Position numbers and translations under genes: made by a program
The notes under the pieces: generated by a model
Seen by the model: only the letters and a program-made list of their open reading frames with translations
Databases searched by the model: none
Told to the model about the DNA's origin: nothing
Part shown: positions 9,799 to 18,356 of the stretch, in pieces
Position numbering within the stretch: position 1 is the first letter of the stretch
Layout of the letters: each line of letters starts with the position of its first letter
Assembly: GCF_025823185.1 (NCBI RefSeq)
Contig: NZ_JACKVK010000011.1
Span: forward strand, 62,615-126,614
DNA length: 64,000 bases
Reading direction: 5' to 3'
Origin: Mycobacterium yunnanensis
GTDB taxonomy: Bacteria > Actinomycetota > Actinomycetes > Mycobacteriales > Mycobacteriaceae

Positions 9799-9804
9799 TA
9801 TCGT
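9799..9804 (+). promoter_or_regulatory. Candidate leaderless -10 element (TATCGT)
   Basis: TATCGT fits TANNNT and ends 6 nt before the ATG at 9811, the usual spacing for leaderless mycobacterial transcripts. It supports the start of the small membrane protein. Confidence 0.4.
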
Positions 9805-9810
9805 GGTGAC

Positions 9811-10008
9811 ATGACCACGCCATCGGAAGTTCACATCGCCGGCGTCCCGTGGCCTGCCTACAAGCTGGTGGCCCTCGCGGTCGGCGCGGTGGTGTTCCTC
9901 GTCGTCGGCGGCATGACCGCCAGCGCCGCACCCGCCGTGCTCGGTGGCACCGCCGCTGCGGTCGTCGTCTGGCTGGCACAGGTGCTGATCCGCTCCTCGG
10001 ACGCCTAA
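9811..10008 (+). CDS. Small membrane protein, 65 residues
   Basis: Short conserved-looking protein with two hydrophobic segments (residues about 17-36 and 41-59) separated by an Ala/Pro-rich turn. Function unknown. The ATG is supported by a TATCGT box 6 nt upstream. The stop overlaps that of the following convergent SRPBCC gene by 4 nt. Confidence 0.65.
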   Translation: MTTPSEVHIAGVPWPAYKLVALAVGAVVFLVVGGMTASAAPAVLGGTAAAVVVWLAQVLIRSSDA

Positions 10009-10391
10009 CCGTCCTTCTCGACCAGGCTGCGTAGCGTCGCCAGGTCCGCTGCCACCGCCGCCGCGTCGGAGGCGAACTGCTCGTCGGTCACGCCGTCGAC
10101 GCGACGCACCGTGAACACGACCTCGCACCCCCGCCGGTCCAGGCCCGCCGGAATCACCCGCATCGGGTTGTAGAAGCGCGTCCCGTCGGGCAGCGTCACC
10201 ACGTGGTCCAGTACCCCGAACGCGTTGGGCTCGACGAACCGCACCTCGGCCGTGGCGAGCTGCGGATCGGCGAGACCGGCCGCCCACCGGCCGAGGTTGG
10301 CGGGGTCGGCGGCGAATTCGTAGACTTCCGCGGCGTCCGCGTCGACCCACTGGCTGACGTGCAGGGAATCGACAGTCGTGTCGTGGCTCAT
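10005..10391 (-). CDS. SRPBCC/polyketide-cyclase-like small protein
   Basis: About 128 residues with a START/SRPBCC-like pattern: SQWVDADAAEVYEFAADPANLGRW at the N-terminus, then alternating beta-strand segments (DHVVTLPDGTRFYNPMRVIP) and a C-terminal helix. Members bind hydrophobic ligands; no catalytic function can be assigned. The ATG at 10391 fits the family N-terminus; a GTG six codons upstream is an alternative because the purine-rich GGAGGA directly abuts the ATG. Confidence 0.75.
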   Translation of the reverse strand: MSHDTTVDSLHVSQWVDADAAEVYEFAADPANLGRWAAGLADPQLATAEVRFVEPNAFGVLDHVVTLPDGTRFYNPMRVIPAGLDRRGCEVVFTVRRVDGVTDEQFASDAAAVAADLATLRSLVEKDG

Positions 10392-10420
10392 TCCTCCATC
10401 GTGGCCCACACACTGTTCTG

Positions 10421-11173
10421 ATGGGCCAAGACGCGCACGGTGGCGACGACCGACCGCAGGAAGTCCAGGACTTCGTCCGGCGCGCCGAGCGCCTCGCGGG
10501 CGGCGCCGAGCACGCCGTTCCGTCGTGGTTGCGGCCCGGCGACCCCGAGAACCGCTGGCCGGTGCTGATCGCCATCGTGGCCGCCATCGTGATTCAGCAC
10601 GCCATCCCGGTGCAGTACACCGTCCTGCCCCGATGGCCCCTGATCGGCATGGAACTGCTGCTGGTCGTGGTGACCCTGGTCGTCAACCCGATGCGCATGT
10701 CCCGGCGCACCACCGTGGGCCGGTGGGCCAGCCTGATCCTCACCGCCGCCATCACCGTCGACAACTGCGCGTCGGCCGTCGTGCTGGCCAGACGGATCCT
10801 CGGCGGCGAGGTCAGCAACGACGCGGCCGTGCTACTCGGCGGCGGTGCGGCGATCTTCGTCACCAACGTCATCGCATTCGGCATCTGGTTCTGGGAGCTG
10901 GATCGCGGCGGGCCGTTCGCGCGACGTTCGGGCGAGCAGCCCTACCCGGACTTCCTGTTTCCGCAGATGACCGATCCGAGCAAGGCGAGACCCGACTGGC
11001 GCCCCACCTTCGTGGACTACCTCTACGTCAGCTTCACCAACGTGGTCGCGTTCTCCCCCACCGACACGATGCCGCTGGCCCGCTGGGCCAAGGGCATGAT
11101 GACGCTGCAGGCCCTGGTGTCGACGACCACCATCGCCCTGGTGATCGCCCGCGCGGTGAACGTGTTGCGCTAG
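10421..11173 (+). CDS. Conserved integral membrane protein (DUF1345-like)
   Basis: 250 residues. A soluble N-terminus of about 45 residues is followed by some five hydrophobic segments. The C-terminal part contains DYLYVSFTNVVAFSPTDTMPL, a pattern of the DUF1345-type membrane proteins. Function unknown. It is divergent from the SRPBCC gene, and its TAG stop shares two bases with the dnaE1 stop on the other strand, so the two converge with no gap. Confidence 0.75.
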   Translation: MGQDAHGGDDRPQEVQDFVRRAERLAGGAEHAVPSWLRPGDPENRWPVLIAIVAAIVIQHAIPVQYTVLPRWPLIGMELLLVVVTLVVNPMRMSRRTTVGRWASLILTAAITVDNCASAVVLARRILGGEVSNDAAVLLGGGAAIFVTNVIAFGIWFWELDRGGPFARRSGEQPYPDFLFPQMTDPSKARPDWRPTFVDYLYVSFTNVVAFSPTDTMPLARWAKGMMTLQALVSTTTIALVIARAVNVLR

Positions 11174-14100
11174 CCGCCGAGGCAGCCGGGGCCCAGCAGC
11201 GCCTTGAGATCGCCCATCAACGCCGACGACGGCGTGACGCGTAGCGCCTGGTCCAGTTCGAGGGTGGTGATGCGGTCACCGCTGATCAACCGCAACCGCA
11301 CCTGGGACGTGCCGGGGTGATTGGCGAGCACCTGCTTGAGGGCGACCACCTTCTCGACGGTGCACTGCCGGGTGGGCAGGCTCACCGCCACCGGACGGTC
11401 GGCCTGGGCGTTGGAGAAGTCCGGGACGACGAGGTCGTTGGCGATCAGTGACAGCCGGTCGTCACGCGAGTTGACCTTGCCGCTGACGACGACGACGGTG
11501 TCGTCGGCGATCTCGGCGCCGAAGGTCGAGTACGTGTGAGGGAAGAACATCACCTCGATGCCGCCGGTGAGATCCTCCAATTGAGCTGAGGCCCAGGGCA
11601 TTCCGTTCTTGTTGACCCGCCGGTTGACCGACGCCAGGATGCCGCCGACCCGCACCTGCGAATCGTTGGCCACGTCCCCGTTGAGGATCGCCGGGATGTG
11701 GGTGTCCACCTGTGCCGACAGCAGGTGCGCGATGCCGTTGAGCGGGTGGCCGGACACGTACAGCCCCAGCATCTCCCGCTCGAGCGCCAGCTTGTGCTTG
11801 TCCTCCCACTCCTCGTCGGGCACCTTGATCGCGAACACCGAACCGCCGGCGTCGGCATCGGATCCGTCTCCCCCGCCGAAGAGGTCGAACTGACCCATCG
11901 CCTCGGCCTTCTTGGTGCCCAGCACGGAGTCGACCGCGTCGGTGTGGATCAGGAACAAGCCCTTGCGGGGATGCCCGAGCGAGTCGAACGCCCCGGCCTT
12001 GACCAAGGACTCCGTCACCTTCTTGTTGCAGGCGGTGACGTCGATCTTGTTGAGGTAGTCCGAGAAGTCGGTGTACTTGCCCTTCTCGTCGCGCGTGTTG
12101 ATCAGCGAGGTGACCACGTTGGCACCGACGTTGCGCACCGCACCGAGGCCGAAGCGGATGTCCTCGCCCACCGAGGCGAAGTTGACCACGGACTCGTTGA
12201 CGTCCGGCGGCAGCACGGTGATGCCGAGGCGGCGGCAGTCGGCCAGGTACACGGCGGCCTTGTCCTTGTCGTCGCCGACCGAGGTGAGCAGACCGGCCAT
12301 GTACTCGGCCTGGAAGTTGGCCTTGAGGTAGGCCGTCCAGTACGACACCAGCCCGTACCCGGCGGCGTGCGACTTGTTGAACGCGTAGCCGGCGAACGGG
12401 AGGATGGTGTCCCACAGCGCCTTCACCGCAGCCTCGGAGAATCCGTTGGCCGTCATGCCCTCGCGGAAACCCTTGTACTCGGCCTCGAGGACCTCGAGCT
12501 TCTTCTTGCCCATGGCCTTTCGCAGCGCGTCGGCCTTGCCCATCGAGTAGCCGGCGACCTTCTGGGCGATGAACATGATCTGCTCTTGGTAGACGATCAG
12601 GCCGTAGGTCTCGGAGAGGATCTCCTTGAGGGGCTCCTCCAGTTCCGGGTGGATGGGCTTGATCGCCTGCCGGCCGTTCTTGCGGTCGGCGTAGTCGTTG
12701 TGCGCGTTCATGCCCATCGGGCCGGGCCGGTACAGCGCGAGCACGGCGACGATGTCGTTGAACTCCGTGGGTTGCATGCGGCGCAACAGATCTCGCATCG
12801 GCCCGCCGTCGAGCTGGAACACCCCGAGCGTGTCGCCGCGGCCCAGCAACTCGTAGGCCTTGGGGTCGTCGAGCTCCAAGGACTCCAGGTCGAGGTCGAT
12901 CCCCCGGTTGGCCTTGATGTTGTCGATGCAGTCGCCGATGATCGTCAGGTTCCGCAGGCCGAGGAAGTCCATCTTCAGCAGACCGATGGCCTCACACGAC
13001 GGATAGTCCCACCCGCTGATGACGGCGCCGTCCTGCGGGCGCCGCCACAGGGGGATCGCCTCGATCAGCGGCTCGGAGCTCATGATCACCGCGCAGGCGT
13101 GCACGCCGGCGTTGCGGACCAGACCCTCCAAGCCACGCGCGGTCTCGTAGATGGCCCGCACGTCGGGGTCGGTGTCGAGCAGTGCGCGGACCTCGGCGGC
13201 CTCCTTGTACCGCTCGTGGGTCGGATCGGTGATGCCCGAGAGCGGGATGTCCTTGGCCATGATGGGCGGCGGCAGCGCCTTGGTGATCCGGTCGGCGATC
13301 GCGAAGCCCGGCTGGCCGTAGTTGACGCGAGCCGAGTCCTTCAGTGCGGCCTTCGTCTTGATGGTGCCGAAGGTGATGACCTGGGCCACCCGGTCACTGC
13401 CCCACCGGTTGGCCGCGTAGCGCAGCATCTCGCCGCGGCGGCGGTCGTCGAAGTCGATGTCGATGTCGGGAGCCGACGGACGTTCGGGGTTGAGGAACCG
13501 CTCGAAGAGCAGGCCGTGCGGAATCGGGTCGATGTTGGTGATGCCCATCGCGTAGGCCACCAGCGAGCCTGCGGCCGACCCGCGGCCCGGGCCCACCCGG
13601 ATGTCGACGGACTTGGCGTAGTTGATGAGGTCGGCGACGATCAGGAAGTACGACGGAAAGCCCTTGTCGCAGATGACCTTGATCTCGAACATGGCCCTGT
13701 CGGTGTACGCCTGCGGGACGGGCGCGCCCTTGAACCGGCGCTTCAGCCCCTCGGTGACCTCGTGGGTCAACCACGACCCCTGGTCGTGGCCCTCGGGCAC
13801 CGGGAAGATCGGCATCCGGTCCTTGGGCGCCCACACGTCGGCGTAGGACTGCACCCGCTCGGCGATCAGCAACGTCGAATCACAGGCACCGGGCACCTCG
13901 TCGTCCCACAGCGCCCGCATCTCCTGCGCCGACTTGAGGTAGTAACCGTCGCCGTCGAACTTGAAGCGCGTCGGATCCGAGAGGGTCTTGCCCGTCTGGA
14001 CGCACAGCAACGCCTCGTGGTTGCGCGAGGCATCCCTGGTGACGTAATGGCAGTCGTTGGTGGCCAGCGGTGGGATGTTCAGCGTGCGGCCGACCTCGAG

Positions 14101-14748
14101 CAGACCCTCACGGACGCGGCGTTCGATGTCCAGGCCGTGGTCCATCAACTCCAGGAAGAAGTTCTCCTTGCCGAAGATCTCCTGCCACTTAGCAGCTGCA
14201 GCCGTCGCTTCCTCATAGTGGCCCAACCGCAGCCTGGTCTGCACCTCGCCCGACGGACACCCCGTGGTGGCGATGATGCCCTCGGCGTGTTCGGCGATGA
14301 TCTCGGCGTCCATCCGCGACCACTTGCCGAGCTGACCCTCGAACGAGGCCAGCGACGACAGCTTGAACAGGTTGCGCAGACCCGTGGCGTTCTCCGCGAC
14401 CATGGTCATGTGGGTGTAGGCGCCGCTGCCCGAGACGTCGTCGGACTTCTGGCTGGGGTCACCCCAGAGCACACGCTTGGTGTCGAAGCGGGAGCCTGGC
14501 GCGATGTAGGCCTCGACCCCGATGATCGGTGTGATGCCGGCAGCCGTCGCGGCGTTGTAGAACTCGCTGGCGCCGAACATGTTTCCGTGGTCGGTCATGC
14601 CGATGGCAGACATGCCGAGCCGCTCCGCCTCGGCGAACATGGGCTTGACCTTCGCCGCCCCGTCGAGCATGGAGTACTCGGTGTGATTGTGCAGATGCAC
14701 GAACGACTTGCCAGCAGCGCTGGCCCGGGGAGCAGACTGATCGACCAT
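11170..14748 (-). CDS. dnaE1: DNA polymerase III alpha subunit DnaE1
   Basis: 1192-residue replicative C-family polymerase. The N-terminal PHP exonuclease domain opens with FVHLHNHTEYSMLDG and continues with MTDHGNMFG. The palm has PDIDIDFDDRRRGEML with the catalytic aspartates. A helix-hairpin region and an OB fold (VRVGGILASVNRRV) follow, and the protein ends in a small tau-binding-like domain. In mycobacteria the DnaE1 PHP domain is the replicative proofreader. Start ATG 14748, which places the PHP motif at about residue 17. Homologue of Rv1547. Confidence 0.97.
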   Translation of the reverse strand: MVDQSAPRASAAGKSFVHLHNHTEYSMLDGAAKVKPMFAEAERLGMSAIGMTDHGNMFGASEFYNAATAAGITPIIGVEAYIAPGSRFDTKRVLWGDPSQKSDDVSGSGAYTHMTMVAENATGLRNLFKLSSLASFEGQLGKWSRMDAEIIAEHAEGIIATTGCPSGEVQTRLRLGHYEEATAAAAKWQEIFGKENFFLELMDHGLDIERRVREGLLEVGRTLNIPPLATNDCHYVTRDASRNHEALLCVQTGKTLSDPTRFKFDGDGYYLKSAQEMRALWDDEVPGACDSTLLIAERVQSYADVWAPKDRMPIFPVPEGHDQGSWLTHEVTEGLKRRFKGAPVPQAYTDRAMFEIKVICDKGFPSYFLIVADLINYAKSVDIRVGPGRGSAAGSLVAYAMGITNIDPIPHGLLFERFLNPERPSAPDIDIDFDDRRRGEMLRYAANRWGSDRVAQVITFGTIKTKAALKDSARVNYGQPGFAIADRITKALPPPIMAKDIPLSGITDPTHERYKEAAEVRALLDTDPDVRAIYETARGLEGLVRNAGVHACAVIMSSEPLIEAIPLWRRPQDGAVISGWDYPSCEAIGLLKMDFLGLRNLTIIGDCIDNIKANRGIDLDLESLELDDPKAYELLGRGDTLGVFQLDGGPMRDLLRRMQPTEFNDIVAVLALYRPGPMGMNAHNDYADRKNGRQAIKPIHPELEEPLKEILSETYGLIVYQEQIMFIAQKVAGYSMGKADALRKAMGKKKLEVLEAEYKGFREGMTANGFSEAAVKALWDTILPFAGYAFNKSHAAGYGLVSYWTAYLKANFQAEYMAGLLTSVGDDKDKAAVYLADCRRLGITVLPPDVNESVVNFASVGEDIRFGLGAVRNVGANVVTSLINTRDEKGKYTDFSDYLNKIDVTACNKKVTESLVKAGAFDSLGHPRKGLFLIHTDAVDSVLGTKKAEAMGQFDLFGGGDGSDADAGGSVFAIKVPDEEWEDKHKLALEREMLGLYVSGHPLNGIAHLLSAQVDTHIPAILNGDVANDSQVRVGGILASVNRRVNKNGMPWASAQLEDLTGGIEVMFFPHTYSTFGAEIADDTVVVVSGKVNSRDDRLSLIANDLVVPDFSNAQADRPVAVSLPTRQCTVEKVVALKQVLANHPGTSQVRLRLISGDRITTLELDQALRVTPSSALMGDLKALLGPGCLGG

Positions 14749-14757
14749 AGGGCCGCC

Positions 14758-14763
14758 AGTCTA
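14758..14763 (-). promoter_or_regulatory. Candidate -10 element for dnaE1 (TAGACT)
   Basis: TAGACT on the minus strand ends 9 nt before the dnaE1 ATG, within the end of the preceding tetR gene. It would allow dnaE1 to be transcribed separately with an almost absent leader. Confidence 0.35.
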
Positions 14764-15462
14764 TGGCCGCCCCCCGACGGCGCTCGGCGTGTCGTCGGTC
14801 GTGTCGTGACGAGTCGCCGGCGCCGCGCCACACCGGCCCAGTCCGTGCACCACCAGGCGGTCCAACTCGGTGGTGATCGCGGACAGGTCGGACACGTCGT
14901 CGACGAAGCCCGCGTAGAAGACGATTCCCAGCAGCAGTGCGTGCAGCACGTCGACGACCGGGGTGACCTCGACGCCGTCGGCGAGTTCGCCGCGGGCGCG
15001 CGCGTTACTCACCAGTTCCATCAAGCAGTCACGGATTCCGGTGCTCGCGTACGGGCGCAGCTCGGGGTTCCTGGCCGATTCCAACCGGGCGGTGACGATG
15101 AACGCGACCTGCGAGCGGTCGCGGGCGTCGACGTGCCGCAGCGCCGAGACGAGGGCGGCGAACTGCTCGGTCAGGGTTGCCGGCCGCCGCGCCTGCTCGA
15201 CGAGTTCGGCGACGACGGCGCCTGCCTCGACCACCAGGCACTGGTAGATCTCCTCGCGGGACGCGAAGTAGTAGTGCAGGGTGGGGCGGCTCAGATCCGC
15301 CGCCACCGCGATCGCCTGGAACGTCGTCGCCTGATAACCGCGCTCGTTGACCACCTGTCGGGCCGCTCGAAGGATGCGATTGCGCGTCTCCACCGAATCG
15401 GAGTTGACGGGACGTCCGCGCCTGCGCGCCACCACGGTCGACCGGTCGTCGCGCTGGGTCAT
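14761..15462 (-). CDS. TetR-family transcriptional regulator
   Basis: 233 residues. The N-terminal helix-turn-helix domain (residues about 25-75) has the TetR signature ILRAARQVVNERGYQATTFQAIA and LSRPTLHYYFASREEIY. The C-terminal helical ligand domain is not recognised. Its own promoter has an 11-bp odd palindrome between -35 and -10 (see separate entry), so autorepression is likely. It lies 12 nt ahead of dnaE1 in the same direction and downstream of rarD. Targets are unknown. Confidence 0.9.
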   Translation of the reverse strand: MTQRDDRSTVVARRRGRPVNSDSVETRNRILRAARQVVNERGYQATTFQAIAVAADLSRPTLHYYFASREEIYQCLVVEAGAVVAELVEQARRPATLTEQFAALVSALRHVDARDRSQVAFIVTARLESARNPELRPYASTGIRDCLMELVSNARARGELADGVEVTPVVDVLHALLLGIVFYAGFVDDVSDLSAITTELDRLVVHGLGRCGAAPATRHDTTDDTPSAVGGRP

Positions 15463-15470
15463 GCTGGCAA

Positions 15471-15499
15471 ACTTTATGGCATAGCTGTCAGCTGGTCAA
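15471..15499 (-). promoter_or_regulatory. tetR promoter with palindromic operator in the spacer
   Basis: On the minus strand TTGACC (15499-15494) is followed after exactly 17 nt by TAAAGT (15476-15471), close to the housekeeping consensus, 8 nt before the tetR ATG. The spacer contains the perfect odd palindrome AGCTG-T-CAGCT (15483-15493). A repressor dimer there would block RNA polymerase, so this is a candidate autoregulatory site. Confidence 0.6.
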
Positions 15500-15617
15500 T
15501 CGTTGGCCCGTCGCGACCTGGCGGCACGGTGGTCGACCATCCGGCGTCGCGCGGAGGGCCGATCGCTCCGCGGCGGGTGGCCGAGGCGGGCGGCCGCCGC
15601 GCCGTGGGGCATGATCG

Positions 15618-15643
15618 GAAAGCCCCTGACCGACCGGGCTTTC
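15618..15643. repeat. Inverted repeat (8-bp arms) between tetR and rarD
   Basis: GAAAGCCC (15618-15625) and GGGCTTTC (15636-15643) are perfectly complementary around a 10-nt loop. It is the furthest of three hairpins after the rarD stop, which lie in the 267-bp gap before tetR. Confidence 0.5.
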
Positions 15644-15661
15644 ACGACATCTCGTCGTCCA

Positions 15662-15680
15662 TCGCGCCGTGATGGCGCGA
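15662..15680 (-). terminator. Candidate terminator hairpin downstream of rarD
   Basis: TCGCGCC and GGCGCGA form a perfect 7-bp stem with a 5-nt loop. No U-tract follows, as is common in mycobacteria. Confidence 0.4.
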
Positions 15681-15713
15681 CCGCTCCGGCCGGACCGGTC
15701 CCGTCACTGGAGT

Positions 15714-15729
15714 GTGGCCAAGAGGCCAC
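15714..15729 (-). terminator. Candidate terminator hairpin immediately after rarD stop
   Basis: GTGGCC and GGCCAC form a perfect 6-bp stem around AAGA and abut the rarD stop codon at 15730. Confidence 0.4.
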
Positions 15730-16656
15730 CTACGTCGACGGGCTCACCACATCGGGTTCGCCCGGCAACGTCCTGGCGCGACGGGCCGCGTCGGCGGTGA
15801 ACACCGCGAGCGCCAGCCAGATCAGCCCGAACCCGACCCACCGACCGATCGGCATCGGTTCGTGGGCGACGAGCACGCCCCAGCACATCTGCAACGCCGG
15901 GTTCAGGTAGAACAGCAGGCCCATCGTCACCATCGGCAGACGTTGGGCGCCCGCGGCGAACAACAGCAGCGGTATCGCCGTCACCGGCCCCGCCAGGACA
16001 AGCAACGCGGCGTGGCCCGTGCCGTAGCCGACGACGTGGCCCTGCCCCAGGATCTGGAGGACGACCAGATAGCCGACGGCCAGCGGCAGTGCGAGCAAGG
16101 TCTCGACGGCGACGCTCACCCGCGGGTCGGCGACCACCACCTTCTTCACCAAGCCGTACAACGCGAACGACACGGCCAGTCCGACCGCGACGTACGGCGG
16201 GGAGCCCACCTCGGCGGTCAAGACCACGACGGCCGTCACGGCCAAGCCGATGGCCACCAGCTGCCACCGCCCGATGCGCTCCCGAAACACCACGACGCCC
16301 AACGCCACCGTGACCAGCGGTGTCACGAAGTAGCCGAGTGCCGCGTCGACGACGTGACCGTTGGTGGCCGCCCAGATGTAGATGCCCCAGTTCACCGAGA
16401 TGAGCGCCGAGGCCCCGAGCAACAGCAGCCACGTGCGACCCCCGAGCGTCCGCAAGTCCCCGAACCGACCCGCGACCGCCAGCACCGCGCACAGGCACAC
16501 TGCGCTCCACACGATGCGGTGTGCGAGCACCTCCAGCGAACCGGCCGGCAACAGCAGTGGAAAGAACCCGGGGCACAACCCCCACCAGACGTAGGCGCCG
16601 ACACCGGCGAACAAGCCGGTACGCCTGCGTGATTCGGCGATCGAGCCGTCACTCAC
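15730..16656 (-). CDS. rarD: RarD/EamA-family transporter
   Basis: 308-residue membrane protein with about ten spans in two EamA repeats, matching the RarD subgroup (GLFAGVGAYVWWGLCPGFFPLL near the N-terminus, NWGIYIWAATNGHVVDAALGYFVTPL in the middle). Family members are drug/metabolite permeases; the substrate is unknown. The GTG at 16656 overlaps the stop of the upstream pseudouridine synthase gene (GTGA overlap), so the two are probably co-translated. Three hairpins follow its stop. Confidence 0.88.
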   Translation of the reverse strand: MSDGSIAESRRRTGLFAGVGAYVWWGLCPGFFPLLLPAGSLEVLAHRIVWSAVCLCAVLAVAGRFGDLRTLGGRTWLLLLGASALISVNWGIYIWAATNGHVVDAALGYFVTPLVTVALGVVVFRERIGRWQLVAIGLAVTAVVVLTAEVGSPPYVAVGLAVSFALYGLVKKVVVADPRVSVAVETLLALPLAVGYLVVLQILGQGHVVGYGTGHAALLVLAGPVTAIPLLLFAAGAQRLPMVTMGLLFYLNPALQMCWGVLVAHEPMPIGRWVGFGLIWLALAVFTADAARRARTLPGEPDVVSPST

Positions 16657-17582
16657 GAGTCGTGATGCCGCAGCACGTCCAGCGCGTGTTGGAGATCGGC
16701 CGGGTACGGGCTGGTGATCTCGACGCGGCGGCCGTCGGCGGGGTGGGCGAACGCCAGCTGGCGGGCGTGCAACCACTGCCGTTCCAAACCGAGCCGCTTG
16801 GCCAGGGTCGGGTCGGCGCCATAGGTGAGGTCACCGCAGCACGGGTGATGCAGCGCCGAGAAGTGGACCCGGATCTGATGCGTGCGCCCGGTCTCCAGGT
16901 GCACGTCGAGCAGGCTGGCGGCAGCGAAGGCCTCCACGGTGTCGTAGTGGGTGACGCTGTGCCTGCCGCCCTCGCTGACCGTGAACTTCCAGTCGTTGCT
17001 GCGGTGCCGTCCGATGGGCGCGTCGATGGTGCCGCTGGACGGATCGGGATGGCCCTGCACCAGCGCGCTGTACCGCTTCTCGACCGTCCGTTCCTTGAAG
17101 GCCCGCTTGAGCACCGTGTACGCATGCTCGGAGATCGCCACCACCATCACCCCGGAGGTGCCGACGTCGAGACGCTGCACGATGCCCTTGCGCTCCGGCA
17201 CGCCGGAGGTCGTGATCCGAAAGCCCGCCGCCGCCAGCCCGCCCAGCACGGTCGGACCCGTCCACCCGACCGACGCGTGCGCGGCCACCCCGGCGGGCTT
17301 GTCGACGGCGACGATGTCGTCATCGGCGTAGAGGATGTCCATGCCCTCGATGTCGACCGGCGGATTGTCAAGGGGCGCAGCTGGTTCCGGCAGTCGCACC
17401 TCGAGCCACGCGCCCGCGACGAGGCGGTCGGACTTGCCGACGGGGCTGCCGTCCAATTCGACGCCGCCGTCTTCGGCCATCGTCGCCGCGATGGTGCGGG
17501 ACAACCCGAGGAGCCGGGCCACACCGGCGTCGACGCGCATGCCCGCCAGACCCTCCGGCACCGGCATGGACCGGGTCGTCAT
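16653..17582 (-). CDS. RluA/RluD-family RNA pseudouridine synthase
   Basis: 309 residues. An N-terminal S4-like RNA-binding region (MRVDAGVARLLGLSRTIAATMAEDGGVELDG) precedes the catalytic domain, where the aspartate lies in the motif GIVQRLDVGTSGVMVVA. HLETGRTHQIRVHF is the second family motif. The substrate is probably 23S rRNA, as for RluD. The ATG at 17582 overlaps the lspA stop by one base (TGATG), and the 3' end overlaps rarD, so lspA, this gene and rarD form an operon. Corresponds to Rv1540. Confidence 0.93.
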   Translation of the reverse strand: MTTRSMPVPEGLAGMRVDAGVARLLGLSRTIAATMAEDGGVELDGSPVGKSDRLVAGAWLEVRLPEPAAPLDNPPVDIEGMDILYADDDIVAVDKPAGVAAHASVGWTGPTVLGGLAAAGFRITTSGVPERKGIVQRLDVGTSGVMVVAISEHAYTVLKRAFKERTVEKRYSALVQGHPDPSSGTIDAPIGRHRSNDWKFTVSEGGRHSVTHYDTVEAFAAASLLDVHLETGRTHQIRVHFSALHHPCCGDLTYGADPTLAKRLGLERQWLHARQLAFAHPADGRRVEITSPYPADLQHALDVLRHHDS

Positions 17583-18283
17583 CAGTCCCTCTCGGTATCG
17601 GCTTCGGTCACCGGGCCTGCGGTGGTCCTCTCGGGCTCCTCGGTATCCGATGCTCGGTCCGGCTGGCGCCTCCCCTCGGTATCCGATGCTCGGTCCGGCT
17701 GGCGCCTCCCCTCGGTATCCGATGCTCGGTCCGGCTGGCGCCTCCCCTCGGTATCGAAGTCGAACCCGAACAGCGACAGCGCCACCAACAGAATCGCCCC
17801 ACCCACGACCGCCGGGTCGGCGACGTTGAACACCGGCCACCACCCGATCGACAGGAAGTCCACGACGTGCCCGCGCAGCGGCCCAGGAGAACGGAAGAAG
17901 CGGTCGACGAGGTTGCCGAGCGCGCCGCCGAGGATCATGCCGAGCCCCAGCGCCCACCACGGCGAGACCAGACGGCGGCCCATCCAGATGATGCCGACGA
18001 CGACGGCGGAGGCGACCAGGGTCAACACCCAGGTGTAGCTGGTGCCCATCGAGAACGCGGCCCCGGAGTTGCGCACCAGCGTCCACGTCACCGTGTCGCC
18101 GATGATCGACACCGGCTGTTGCGGCGTCAGCAACCTGACGGCCAGCACCTTCGTCACCACGTCGAGAAGCAGTACGACGGAGGCGACCGAGATCAACAGG
18201 CGCAGGCGCCGCCGCCGCGGCGGTGCGGCGGTGTCGTCGCCCGCGGTCGCGGACTCCGTCGATCCCGTTGATTCGTCAGTCAC
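17582..18283 (-). CDS. lspA: Lipoprotein signal peptidase LspA with repeat-bearing C-terminal tail
   Basis: 233-residue inner-membrane aspartyl protease that removes the signal peptide from lipidated prolipoproteins. Four spans are visible; the catalytic aspartates are D127 in NLVDRFF and D156 in FNVADPAV. The RNSGAAFS motif is present. After the last span the tail contains three exact copies of the 12-residue unit DTEGRRQPDRAS (residues 177-212), encoded by a perfect 36-bp tandem repeat. The typical enzyme ends soon after the last span, so the tail is an extra. Start GTG 18283. Confidence 0.95.
   Translation of the reverse strand: MTDESTGSTESATAGDDTAAPPRRRRLRLLISVASVVLLLDVVTKVLAVRLLTPQQPVSIIGDTVTWTLVRNSGAAFSMGTSYTWVLTLVASAVVVGIIWMGRRLVSPWWALGLGMILGGALGNLVDRFFRSPGPLRGHVVDFLSIGWWPVFNVADPAVVGGAILLVALSLFGFDFDTEGRRQPDRASDTEGRRQPDRASDTEGRRQPDRASDTEEPERTTAGPVTEADTERD
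17641..17748. repeat. Three perfect 36-bp tandem repeats inside lspA
   Basis: Copies at 17641-17676, 17677-17712 and 17713-17748 are identical, and flanking DNA on both sides carries partial matches beginning CGGTAT. The unit is a multiple of three, so copy-number change keeps the frame. Confidence 0.97.
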
Positions 18284-18356
18284 TCCCCCATCATCCCAAA
18301 GAGCCGATGGGGAATGATCGCCGCATGATGCAAGCGTGCCCGCGGGCCGTCACCGG

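Noticed and set aside
11698..15672. Very long plus-strand frame opposite dnaE1 and tetR
   Set aside because: A G+C-driven shadow frame: the minus strand encodes complete DnaE1 and TetR with all motifs, while this translation is low-complexity and has no recognisable domains.
17641..17748. CRISPR-like array
   Set aside because: The three repeats are directly contiguous without spacers and are part of the lspA reading frame.
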